Positions 8,011 to 15,766 of a stretch of DNA of 64,000 bases are shown in pieces; position 1 is the stretch's first letter, and each line of letters opens with the position of its first letter. The stretch comes from Luteimonas arsenica. Lineage in GTDB: Bacteria; Pseudomonadota; Gammaproteobacteria; Xanthomonadales; Xanthomonadaceae. Under the pieces are notes generated by a model. The model was given only the letters and a program-made list of their open reading frames with translations, had not been told where the DNA came from and did no database searches. The position numbers and the translations under genes were made by a program. The stretch spans positions 62,001-126,000 of the forward strand of contig NZ_SJRW01000002.1 in NCBI RefSeq assembly GCF_004352825.1, written 5' to 3'.

Positions 8011-9579
8011 ATGCCCCGTCCGACCCTCCTCGGCCTCGCCTGTGCGGCGGCCATCGCCGGCGCCCCCGCCTTCGCCGCCGTCCCCGTGGTCACCGATCTC
8101 GGCGAGAGCAATTTCGTGCAGTCGGTATCCGACGATGGCGCCGTCGCCGTCGGCGTGCGCGTGCTGTACGACGGCACCCCGGGCGAACAGGGCGTCACCC
8201 GCTGGACCGCCGCTGGCGGCACCCAGGTCATCGGCGGCACCACAGGGGGATTCCCGGACGTCTCCGCCGACGGCGGCGTGATCGCCGCCACCCTCCCCGG
8301 GCTGGACGACGCGAACGTCACCGAAGCCGCCTTCTGGACCCAGGCCGGGGGCTGGAAGCGCATCAGCGACTTCCCCCTGATCCCTGCCATGCCGGGCTGG
8401 GCCACGCAGGCCAACGCGATCTCGGCCAACGGCGAGCGCCTGGCCGGCGTCACCGTCCCGCCGCCGATCGACTTCGGCAACATCCGTGCCTTCAGCTTCA
8501 ACCCCGACACCTGGGAGGACCGCTGGGCCGACTACGGCTGGCAGGAGCTGCCGAGGATCCGCAAGGGCAGCTTCGGCGAGGCGACCGCGATTTCCGACGA
8601 CGGCCTCATCCAGGCCGGCATCTCCACCACCGGCACCAGCAGCGCCTTCCACGCCGTGGTCTGGACCGACGGCCGCATCCGCCAGCTCTATGACGGCACC
8701 GGCAAGGCCCTGGGCGGCGAGAGCGTGGCCTGCAACCGCGACTGCAGCGTGATCGTCGGCGGGGGCGGGGGCAACAGCATGTTCCAGCCGGTGCTGGCCT
8801 GGCGCCACGTGACCGACGGCCGCGGCGTCGCGTCGGTCTGCCACTTCAACCCCGAGACCACCGCCGACACCACCGCGCTGCGCTACTACGCGCGTGCCAC
8901 CAGCGGCAGCGGCAACATCGTCGCCGGCACCTACTACTACGACGAGGTGCCGCCGGGCGGTGGCTGGGCGCGCAACGTCGCCAAGGGCTTCCTGTGGATC
9001 GGCGACGCCAACGGCGGGACCATGCACGAGCTCACCGCCTACCTCGCCGGCCTGGGGGTGGCGCCGTTCCAGGACTGGTTGAACGTGAACATCACCGGCA
9101 TGTCCGACGACGGCCGCTATCTGGTGGGCTGGGGCGACGACGCCCGCGGCGTGACCCGCGGCTGGCACATCGACTTCGGCGAAACGCCGGTGGCCACCGG
9201 CGGCAAGGAGGACTACACCGCCTGTCCGAAGCGGTCCCGGCTGACGCCGCCGCCGATGTCGGGCGCGACCGTGGCCGCGGCCACTTCGGATCAGGCCTCC
9301 GCGGCCGGTGACCGCGAGCTGCCGTTCGGCCGTTTCGCGGCCGGCACCAGCCGCGGTGGCGCGGCCTATGTCGTCGAGCCGCGCGGCACCCGCCTGTACG
9401 GTGGCACCCGCAAGGGCCGGATGGCCGCCCTGCTGCCGCTGGGCGGCGACCAGTATCTGGACCCCGCGAGCGGTCTGCGCCTGGGCTTCACCCGCGACCG
9501 CCGGGGCCTGGTCACCGGGGTGACCGAGCGCCGCAACGGTTCCGCCACCACCACCTGGCGCCCGCGCGGAAAGGACTGA
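8011..9579 (+). CDS. secreted HAF-repeat protein, function unknown
   Basis: This 522-residue protein has a signal peptide (cleavage probably after APAFA, about residue 23) and a start preceded by AGCAGGAG. At least five copies of a short repeat of the type SxDGxxxxG are visible: QSVSDDGAVAVGV, PDVSADGGVIAAT, NAISANGERLAGV, TAISDDGLIQAGI and TGMSDDGRYLVGW. These resemble HAF repeats of exported beta-propeller-like proteins. The last 100 residues (FGRFAAGTSRGGAAYV... onwards) form a separate beta-rich region. There is no catalytic motif and no autotransporter barrel. It starts 126 bases after the TPR regulator gene. No function is claimed. Confidence 0.75.
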   Translation: MPRPTLLGLACAAAIAGAPAFAAVPVVTDLGESNFVQSVSDDGAVAVGVRVLYDGTPGEQGVTRWTAAGGTQVIGGTTGGFPDVSADGGVIAATLPGLDDANVTEAAFWTQAGGWKRISDFPLIPAMPGWATQANAISANGERLAGVTVPPPIDFGNIRAFSFNPDTWEDRWADYGWQELPRIRKGSFGEATAISDDGLIQAGISTTGTSSAFHAVVWTDGRIRQLYDGTGKALGGESVACNRDCSVIVGGGGGNSMFQPVLAWRHVTDGRGVASVCHFNPETTADTTALRYYARATSGSGNIVAGTYYYDEVPPGGGWARNVAKGFLWIGDANGGTMHELTAYLAGLGVAPFQDWLNVNITGMSDDGRYLVGWGDDARGVTRGWHIDFGETPVATGGKEDYTACPKRSRLTPPPMSGATVAAATSDQASAAGDRELPFGRFAAGTSRGGAAYVVEPRGTRLYGGTRKGRMAALLPLGGDQYLDPASGLRLGFTRDRRGLVTGVTERRNGSATTTWRPRGKD

Positions 9580-9604
9580 GGGGCCGGCACAGGCCCCGTA
9601 TTCC

Positions 9605-9630
9605 CCGGGGCGGCGTCCTCGCCGCCCCGG
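9605..9630. repeat. perfect GC-rich hairpin downstream of HAF gene
   Basis: An 11-bp perfect stem (CCGGGGCGGCG/CGCCGCCCCGG) encloses a TCCT loop. A smaller GGGGCC/GGCCCC hairpin lies just before it at 9580-9597. No T run follows, so termination by the intrinsic mechanism is doubtful. The rest of this 192-base gap holds a possible -10 (TATAAG, 9719-9724) for the next gene. Confidence 0.6.
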
Positions 9631-9771
9631 ATCGGGGCCCGGCCCGACAGGACGCAAGGCCCGTGAAAGGTACGGTGGCTCCGTGGCACTGCGCACGTTT
9701 CCGGGCAGGGGGCGGGTCTATAAGAGGTGGCGACGGACGGGGGATCCGCCACACCAACGGGGAGAGATGGA

Positions 9772-11727
9772 ATGCGCAAGCGGACTTGGAGGGTCGCAGG
9801 CACGCTGCTGTGTGCGTGGTCGCTGTCAGGAGCGGGATTGGCCGGAGCGGCACCTGCCGCCGGGCCGGACCCCGGAGCGCCGCTGCTGGCGAAGCAATTG
9901 GCCGGGCCGGCGGAAGAGTTCGCGGCGATGCGCGCGCCCGACCCGGCCGAGGCCACGATCCTGTCGCGCAGCGCCCTGCTGCCGGTGGCCTTCGATGCCT
10001 CGGGGCGCGCAAGCCTGCGCCTGCCGGTGCACGACGGGCGGCTCAACGCGATGCTGCTGTCCGGTGGCACCGACTGGTCACCGCGCCTGGTGTCGCCGGC
10101 GGGCGTGGAGCTGGCCGCGGCCACGCTGGCGCGCAGCGCCCGCGCCTCGCACCTGGGCGGGGAGCACGACGGCCAGGCCGGCACCGTGGTCCGGCTCGAC
10201 GGCCTCGCGCGCGGCGACTGGAGCCTGCACCTGCAGGCGAAGCCGGGCAGCGACGCGCGCGGCTACCTGCTGCTGCAGGGCGACGATGCGCTCGAGCTCG
10301 CCTCGCACCAGGCGCATCGCCGCCAGGTCGTCGGCGAATCCATGGGCATCGTCGCCATGCTGGCCGCCGATGACGGCCGGTCGACGCCGCAGTTGGGCCG
10401 GGACGCCGGCCATGTCGCCTCCGCGCACCTTCGCATCGTCGCGCCCGATGGCCGCGAGAGCCTGCGACCGATGTTCGACGACGGCCGCCACGGCGACGGC
10501 GCCGCGCGCGACGGCCGCTACGCCGGCAGCTTCACGCCCACCGCCACCGGCACCTGGATCGCCCAGGTGGTGGTGCGCGGCCATGACCGCAGCGGCACGC
10601 CCTTCGTGCGCACGGTCGAACACGCGTTGCCGGTGATCGAACCGGGTCCGCGCATCGCCGGCACCGCGGTTGCCGCGCGCGAAGCGCGGAACCGGCTGTC
10701 GGTGGCGCTGCCGCTGGCCGACGCCGTGCCGGATCGCCACTACCGCGTCCTGGCCGAGGTCTGGGGCCGCGACGGCAGGGGCGCATCGGTGCCGGTGGCC
10801 TGGATCGGCGGCATGGCGGACGTGGTCGACGGCCGCGTCGCGCTCGGCCTGGATGAACGCTGGATCGCGCGCTCGGGCGCCATCGCGCCCTTCGAATTGC
10901 GCGGACTGCGGATCGAGGATCCCGATCACTTCATCCCACTGGCCACCGCCGACCGCGTGCCGCTTGCCGTGCCGCCGCTGCGCATCGCTCCCGCTGCCGG
11001 CATCCGCATCGACGAGGCGATGACCATGGGCCCGCGCCCGGCCATGCCCGAAGCCGGCGCCGCCGCCACCGGTTCAAAGCTGGTGCTGGTGCACGGCTAC
11101 TGCTCCGCCGGCGTCTGGCCGCAGGCGCAGTTCGCCAACGCCGCGACCTTCCTCGATGCCCACCAGAACCGCAGCCACGACCAGTTCGCGCTGCGGATCC
11201 GCGACTTTGGCGCGCAGTGGAACTCTTTCGGCACCGTGGCCCACAGCCAGGGAGGCGCCGCTTCGCTGCACCTGTACACCTACTATTGGAGCGGCCTGGA
11301 CAACGCCAGCGGCGCGCGGCTGATGCAGTCGGTGGGCACGCCTTACCAGGGCACCAATCTCTCCGGCATCCTCGCCACCATCGGCAACTGGTTCGGTGTG
11401 GCCTGCGGGTCGAACAGCAACATGACCTACAGCGGTGCCTCGGCCTGGCTGTCGGGCATCCCGTCCTGGGCGCGGGCGAAGGCGAACTACTACACCACGT
11501 CCTTCCGCAGCACCAACTGGTGGACCAATGACTACTGCCACTTCGCCTCCGACCTCGTGCTTGGCGATCCCGAGGACGGCACGGTCGAACAGGCCTATGC
11601 CCAGCTGCCGGGCGCGAGCAACCGCGGCCACACCGTCGGCCAGTGCCACACCACCGGGATGCGCGACCCGGCGCAATACCTGGATGCGGCGCGCAACGCC
11701 ACCATGAGCGCGAACGCGGCGCGCTGA
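9772..11727 (+). CDS. secreted lipase-like alpha/beta hydrolase
   Basis: The 651-residue product has a signal peptide (to about residue 25, GLAGAAPAAG) and a start behind GGGGAGAGATGG. Residues 30 to about 330 contain beta-rich, Ig-like segments (DDGRHGDGAARDGRYAGSF). The C-terminal 300 residues are a lipase-type alpha/beta hydrolase: LVLVHGYCSAGVWP carries the oxyanion HG motif and AHSQGGAA the nucleophile Ser in the G/AxSxG elbow. Later Asp and His residues (DLVLGDPEDGTV; RGHTVGQCH) are candidates for the rest of the triad. Several cysteines late in the protein suggest disulfides, in keeping with secretion. The substrate is unknown; similar proteins are annotated as secreted lipases. Confidence 0.8.
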   Translation: MRKRTWRVAGTLLCAWSLSGAGLAGAAPAAGPDPGAPLLAKQLAGPAEEFAAMRAPDPAEATILSRSALLPVAFDASGRASLRLPVHDGRLNAMLLSGGTDWSPRLVSPAGVELAAATLARSARASHLGGEHDGQAGTVVRLDGLARGDWSLHLQAKPGSDARGYLLLQGDDALELASHQAHRRQVVGESMGIVAMLAADDGRSTPQLGRDAGHVASAHLRIVAPDGRESLRPMFDDGRHGDGAARDGRYAGSFTPTATGTWIAQVVVRGHDRSGTPFVRTVEHALPVIEPGPRIAGTAVAAREARNRLSVALPLADAVPDRHYRVLAEVWGRDGRGASVPVAWIGGMADVVDGRVALGLDERWIARSGAIAPFELRGLRIEDPDHFIPLATADRVPLAVPPLRIAPAAGIRIDEAMTMGPRPAMPEAGAAATGSKLVLVHGYCSAGVWPQAQFANAATFLDAHQNRSHDQFALRIRDFGAQWNSFGTVAHSQGGAASLHLYTYYWSGLDNASGARLMQSVGTPYQGTNLSGILATIGNWFGVACGSNSNMTYSGASAWLSGIPSWARAKANYYTTSFRSTNWWTNDYCHFASDLVLGDPEDGTVEQAYAQLPGASNRGHTVGQCHTTGMRDPAQYLDAARNATMSANAAR

Positions 11728-11737
11728 GGCAGCCTCC

Positions 11738-11763
11738 GTGGGCGCGGCTCCGGCCGCTCCTAC
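11738..11763 (-). repeat. GTAG-type REP palindrome
   Basis: Read on the minus strand, GTAGGAGCGGC-cgga-GCCGCGCCCAC is a 5'-GTAG-headed imperfect palindrome (9 of 11 pairs), like the GTAG repetitive extragenic palindromes of Stenotrophomonas and Xanthomonas. It fills the gap between the convergent lipase and zapE genes, and its TAG is the zapE stop codon. Confidence 0.6.
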
Positions 11764-12908
11764 AGGTGGTGCCGCGCCAGGTAGTCCGCCGACTGCATCT
11801 CGATCAGCCGCGACGCCGTGCGCTCGAAGGCCCCGGCCAGGCGCTCGCCGGCATACAGGGCGGGCGGCGCGGCGTCGGCGGTGCAGACCAGCTTGACGTT
11901 GCGGTCGTAGGCCTCGTCGATGAAGGTGACGAAGCGGCGCGCGGCGTCGTCGCGCAGCGCGTCCATCACCGGAATGCCGCCCAGCAGCACGGTGTGGAAC
12001 TCGCTGGCGATCTCGATGTAGTCCGACGACCCGCGCGGGCCCTCGCACAGCGCGGCGAAGTCGAACCAGGCCATGCCCGGGCAGCGCGCGCGGGTCGCGA
12101 TGCGGCGGCCGTCGAGCTCGATGCTGCCATCGCGGTGCGCGTCATCACCGCCGAGCGCGTGCCAGCGCGATCCCAGCCAGGCGTCCGATTCGCCGTCCAG
12201 CGGCGCGCGGTACACCGGCGAACGGGTCAGCTCGCGCAGCCGGTAGTCGGTGTCGCTGACGATCTCCAGCACCTGGCAGTGCTGTTCGAGCAGGTCGATC
12301 GCCGGCAGGAAGCGCGCGCGCTGCAGGCCGTCGGCGTACAGGCCCGAAGGCTGTATGTTGGAGGTCGTCACCAGCACGATGCCCTCGGCGAACATCCGCT
12401 CCAGCACCCGCGCCAGCAACATGGCGTCGCCGATGTCGCTGACGAAGAACTCGTCGAGCACCAGCAGCCGCAGCGAGCGCCGCCACTCGGCCACGATCGT
12501 GGCCAGCGGGTCGCGCTCGCCGGCGTGTTCGCGCAGGCGCTCGTGGACGGTGCGCATGAAGCGGTGGAAGTGGGTGCGGCGCTTGCCGTTGCCGTCGCCG
12601 CCCGTCGCATCGAGCTTGGCTACCGGCAGCGGCAGGTCGGCGTAGAACAGGTCGACCATGAAGGTCTTGCCGCGGCCGACGCCGCCCCAGAGGTAGAGGC
12701 CCTGCGGGGCATCGTCGCTGCCGCCGCTGCCGAAGGCGCGCGCCAGCCAGCCGCGTCGCGGCGTCGCGGCCAGCAGTTCATCATGCACGCGGTCCAGTGC
12801 CGCGATCGGCGCGTGCTGCGCCGGGTCGTCGTCCCAGTCGCCGCGGGCCACGCCCGCGCGATAGGCCTCCGACGGCCGCGCCGCGGCCCCGCCGCCGGCT
12901 TCAGCCAT
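11760..12908 (-). CDS. zapE: cell division ATPase ZapE (AFG1 family)
   Basis: This 382-residue protein is a P-loop ATPase of the AFG1/ZapE family. The Walker A motif is GGVGRGKT (residues 75-82) after LYLW, the Walker B motif is LLVLDEFF, followed by the sensor region VLVTTSNIQPSGLY. Length and motif order are normal for the family. In E. coli ZapE binds FtsZ late in division; the mitochondrial relative works in protein quality control. It overlaps the end of the upstream hydrolase gene by 8 bases and so is probably translated from the same mRNA. The stop codon lies within a REP palindrome. Confidence 0.95.
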   Translation of the reverse strand: MAEAGGGAAARPSEAYRAGVARGDWDDDPAQHAPIAALDRVHDELLAATPRRGWLARAFGSGGSDDAPQGLYLWGGVGRGKTFMVDLFYADLPLPVAKLDATGGDGNGKRRTHFHRFMRTVHERLREHAGERDPLATIVAEWRRSLRLLVLDEFFVSDIGDAMLLARVLERMFAEGIVLVTTSNIQPSGLYADGLQRARFLPAIDLLEQHCQVLEIVSDTDYRLRELTRSPVYRAPLDGESDAWLGSRWHALGGDDAHRDGSIELDGRRIATRARCPGMAWFDFAALCEGPRGSSDYIEIASEFHTVLLGGIPVMDALRDDAARRFVTFIDEAYDRNVKLVCTADAAPPALYAGERLAGAFERTASRLIEMQSADYLARHHL

Positions 12909-13572
12909 GGGCGGTGGGCAGGTGGCGGCGCACGCCGCTCTTGATCGCGCCGCGCAGGTCGATCAGCTTGCGGTGGAAGAAGTGGCTGGTGTCGGGCATG
13001 CGCACCAGCTCGGGTTCGGCCTTGAGACGGTCGAGCCAGGCGTACACCGCCTGCGGGTCGACGATCTCGTCGGCCTCGCCCTGCACCACCAGCCAGGGCA
13101 TGGTCGGCGTGGTGATCGAATCGAAGTCCCAGCGTCCGGCCGGCGGCGCGATCGAGACCAGCACCGAGGGCTGCAGCTCGGCCGCCATCGCCAGGCTGAC
13201 GTAGGCGCCGAAGCTGAAGCCGGCCAGCCACAGCTGGTCGTCGGGCCGCGTCTCGCGCACCCACTCGGCCACCGCGCGCAGGTCGCCGCGCTCGCCGTCA
13301 CCCTTGTCGAACTCACCCTCCGAAGCCCCGGTGCCGCGGAAGTTGAAGCGCACCGTGGCCAGGCCCAGCTCGCGCAGGGCGCGGGCGGCCATGGTCACCA
13401 CCTTGTTGTGCATGGTGCCGCCCTCGGTGGGCAGCGGGTGGCAGACGATGGCGGTGGCCGGCAGCCGGACGACGTCGTCCTCGGGCAGGTCGACGGCGAC
13501 TTCGAGCGCGCCGGCGGGGCCGGGCAGCACCAGGGTGCCGGAGGCGTCCGGGAAGGGCGGGAGGCTGGTCAT
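12901..13572 (-). CDS. alpha/beta hydrolase
   Basis: The 223-residue protein is a compact alpha/beta hydrolase. The sequence PTEGGTMHNKVV is typical of the short dienelactone-hydrolase-like group found next to zapE. The nucleophile elbow is AGFSFGAY, the acid Asp is in ADEIVDPQAV and the His is in DTSHFFHRKL. There is no signal peptide, so it should be cytoplasmic. The start at 13572 is supported by a TATCAT hexamer exactly six bases upstream, which would give a leaderless mRNA; upstream in-frame starts would extend past this hexamer. The substrate is unknown. Confidence 0.85.
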   Translation of the reverse strand: MTSLPPFPDASGTLVLPGPAGALEVAVDLPEDDVVRLPATAIVCHPLPTEGGTMHNKVVTMAARALRELGLATVRFNFRGTGASEGEFDKGDGERGDLRAVAEWVRETRPDDQLWLAGFSFGAYVSLAMAAELQPSVLVSIAPPAGRWDFDSITTPTMPWLVVQGEADEIVDPQAVYAWLDRLKAEPELVRMPDTSHFFHRKLIDLRGAIKSGVRRHLPTAHG

Positions 13573-13578
13573 GCCGCC

Positions 13579-13584
13579 ATGATA
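13579..13584 (-). promoter_or_regulatory. -10 hexamer TATCAT, leaderless start of hydrolase-zapE
   Basis: TATCAT is followed by GGCGGC and then the ATG at 13572, so transcription should begin at or next to the start codon. No Shine-Dalgarno sequence is present. Confidence 0.65.
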
Positions 13585-13627
13585 AGCGCTGGCGGCCGCC
13601 GCCACGGCGCGCCGCGGGCCCGTGGGA

Positions 13628-15070
13628 TCAGCGTACCGAGCGCAGGCGCAGGCCCACCACGGCGGAATCATGGTCCGAAGCACGCCAGGGCGTTACCTGC
13701 TGTTCGCCGCTGTTGTTGACGTGATCGCGGACGTTGGCCGGTTCATCGGCATTGCTGTGCCAGATCGCGGCGTCCTGAAGGCGCTCGCCCAGGGCGGGGC
13801 TCAGCAGCACGTGATCCAGGCGCCCGGCCTGCGCGTCGTAGACGTACGTCCATGGCTGGCCGTCGTCCACGCCGGCCAGCGCGTCGTGCCAGCCGGCGTC
13901 GATGAAGCCGCGCACCGGGTCTTCCATGGCGTAGGCGTTGAGGTCGCCGAGCACCGCGACCAGATCGCTGCCGCTGCCGGTGGGATCGCCGGCCAGCCAG
14001 GCACGCAGGGCCTCGCCGGAGGCCTTGCGGGTGGCGTTGAAGCAGGCCTGGCCGTCGCCCTGATCGCGGTCGGCGCCTTCGGCGTCGCGGCAGCCCTTGG
14101 ACTTGAAGTGGTTGGCGACCACCACGAAGGCCGGGCCGTTGCCGGCGCGGAAGGCCTGGGCCAGCGGCGCGCGGCTGAGTGGCCCGAAGGGCCCGGCCTC
14201 GAGCGTGGCCGGGCGGCCCAGCGGCGCGACGCGGTCGGCGCGGTAGACCACGCCGACCCGGATCGGGTTGTCGCCTGGGCCCGTGCCGGCGTCGACGAAG
14301 CGCCAGCGCGTGCCGGAAGGGTCGAGCGCGGCGACCAGCTGGGCGATGCTGGAATCGGCGTCGTAGCCGTCGTTCTCCAGCTCCAGCAGGGCGACCACGT
14401 CGGCGTCGAGCGAGCTCAGGGTGGCGACCAGGCGGCCGAGCTGGGCCTGGTACTCGCCGGGCGTGCGCGCGCCGCGGGCGGTCGGGAAGCCGCCGCCGCG
14501 GCCGTCGCCGTTGAACAGGTTCTCGAGGTTGAGGCTGGCCAGGCGCAGCTCGCCGGCCACCGTGGGCGCGGCCGGGCGCGACGCCGGCTGCAGCGCCTCG
14601 GCGTCGCGCAGGTGCAGGCGCGGGCCGTCGGGGCCGACCGCGATCTCGCCCTCGGCGACTTCGAGCAGGCTGCCGCTGCGCCACAGCGCCGGGTGGCTGG
14701 CGGCCTTGCCGGGCAGCACCAGGGTGAGGCTGCGCGCGCGGTTGCCGGCGGCGACCGCGGTGGCCTCGGCACCGGGGCGGGCGACTTCGGTCGGGGAACG
14801 CAGGCGTCCGCCGAAGGCGGCGACCACGGTGCCGTCGCGGCCCAGGCGGTGGTTGCCCGAGACCACCAGCGGTGCGGTGATGCGGACATTGCGACCATCC
14901 AGCGCCGCCCAGTCCCCGGGCGCGGCCGCGAGTTCGATCGCGGCGAGGGCCGAAGGCGCGGGCTGCCCGGGCGCGACCGCCGTGCGCTCCGGGGCGATCG
15001 CGCAGCTGGCCAGCGCGAGCGCCAGGCCCAGTGAAAGCGTGGGCAGGAAGGGGGTCGCGGAGCGGGACAT
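13628..15070 (-). CDS. endonuclease/exonuclease/phosphatase-family lipoprotein
   Basis: This 480-residue protein starts with a lipoprotein signal (LALASC, lipid-modified Cys at residue 23), so it should sit in the outer envelope. An N-terminal beta-rich domain (GRNVRITAPLVVSGNHRLG) precedes an EEP-fold nuclease domain with the family motifs LNLENLF, ELEND, NHFKSKG, GDLNAY and SDHDSAVVGL, which carry the metal-binding and catalytic Asn, Glu, His and Asp residues. Related extracellular nucleases of the ExeM/NucH type degrade DNA in the medium or biofilm. The start was chosen at the signal peptide; the longer open frame runs through the next gene's end. DNA as substrate is likely but not proven. 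Confidence 0.85.
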   Translation of the reverse strand: MSRSATPFLPTLSLGLALALASCAIAPERTAVAPGQPAPSALAAIELAAAPGDWAALDGRNVRITAPLVVSGNHRLGRDGTVVAAFGGRLRSPTEVARPGAEATAVAAGNRARSLTLVLPGKAASHPALWRSGSLLEVAEGEIAVGPDGPRLHLRDAEALQPASRPAAPTVAGELRLASLNLENLFNGDGRGGGFPTARGARTPGEYQAQLGRLVATLSSLDADVVALLELENDGYDADSSIAQLVAALDPSGTRWRFVDAGTGPGDNPIRVGVVYRADRVAPLGRPATLEAGPFGPLSRAPLAQAFRAGNGPAFVVVANHFKSKGCRDAEGADRDQGDGQACFNATRKASGEALRAWLAGDPTGSGSDLVAVLGDLNAYAMEDPVRGFIDAGWHDALAGVDDGQPWTYVYDAQAGRLDHVLLSPALGERLQDAAIWHSNADEPANVRDHVNNSGEQQVTPWRASDHDSAVVGLRLRSVR

Positions 15071-15150
15071 GGCGGCCTCGGACGTTCGTGGGTGCGGAAA
15101 CGAAGACGCCGCCCGGTGGGCGGCGTCGGCGACCAGCAGAAGGCCGGAGT

Positions 15151-15666
15151 TTACTGGAGGTTCTCGACCATCCAGTCCACGCTGGCGATCACCTGCTCGT
15201 CGGTCAGCGCCGGGTTGCCGCCCTTCGCCGGCATCATGCCGGCCGCGCCGGTGAAGCCCTCGATGGCGTGGCGGTGCAGGGTCTCGGTGCCCTGGGCGAT
15301 GCGCGCCGACCACTCCCCGCGCAGCAGCTTCGGCGCGCCGCCGGCGCCCGAGGTGTGGCAGCCCGCGCACAGGTTGTTGTAGATGACCGAGCCGTCGAGC
15401 GTGCCGCCGTAGGCGACCTGGGCGGCGGCGGCCGCAGCAGCTGCCGCGGCGGCCGCGGCCTGCGCGGCGGCGCCGGTGTCGCCGGCATACACCGCGCCGA
15501 TCGGAGCGATGCGGTTAGCCGTGCGCTGGGCCACGCCCGGATCGACCTCGGTAGGCAGCGACTTGTGCAGGAAGTACGCAGCGATGATCAGTCCGAGGGT
15601 GACCAGGGACAGGAAGGCGATCACCATCGAGAAGCGCTTGAGGAAATCGAGGTCGTAGTTGCGCAC
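15151..15666 (-). CDS. membrane-anchored cytochrome c (c5-like) with polyalanine linker
   Basis: From a GTG at 15666 this gives 171 residues: a short cytoplasmic end, one transmembrane helix (about residues 12-33), a linker with 13 consecutive alanines (residues 70-82), and a mono-haem cytochrome c domain. The haem motif is CAGCH (100-104) and the axial Met is in GAAGMMPAKGG (about 144-145), as in cytochrome c5. It would carry electrons at the periplasmic face of the inner membrane. The GTG start follows an AAGG-type ribosome binding site, and the upstream frame encodes no sensible protein. The redox partner is unknown. Confidence 0.88.
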   Translation of the reverse strand: MRNYDLDFLKRFSMVIAFLSLVTLGLIIAAYFLHKSLPTEVDPGVAQRTANRIAPIGAVYAGDTGAAAQAAAAAAAAAAAAAQVAYGGTLDGSVIYNNLCAGCHTSGAGGAPKLLRGEWSARIAQGTETLHRHAIEGFTGAAGMMPAKGGNPALTDEQVIASVDWMVENLQ

Positions 15667-15754
15667 GGAACACCTTGGCGGGCATGGCCTGGGCCACAGC
15701 TGCGCCGGATTATAGAGCACGGGCCCGGCGCGGGACATGGTCGCCCGGGTGGGA

Positions 15755-15760
15755 CAGACT
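15755..15760 (+). promoter_or_regulatory. -10-like hexamer CAGACT, six bases before FAD gene
   Basis: CAGACT, then TGCGGC, then the ATG at 15767. It fits the leaderless pattern seen at other genes here, though the hexamer lacks the first consensus T. Confidence 0.45.
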
Positions 15761-15766
15761 TGCGGC

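Noticed and set aside
9605-9630. Intrinsic terminator after the HAF gene
   Set aside because: The stem is strong, but no T run follows on either strand, so it is listed only as a hairpin.
5962-9696. Long minus-strand open frame of over 1200 codons
   Set aside because: It is antisense to the TPR regulator and HAF genes, which have domains and starts; high GC creates such long shadows.
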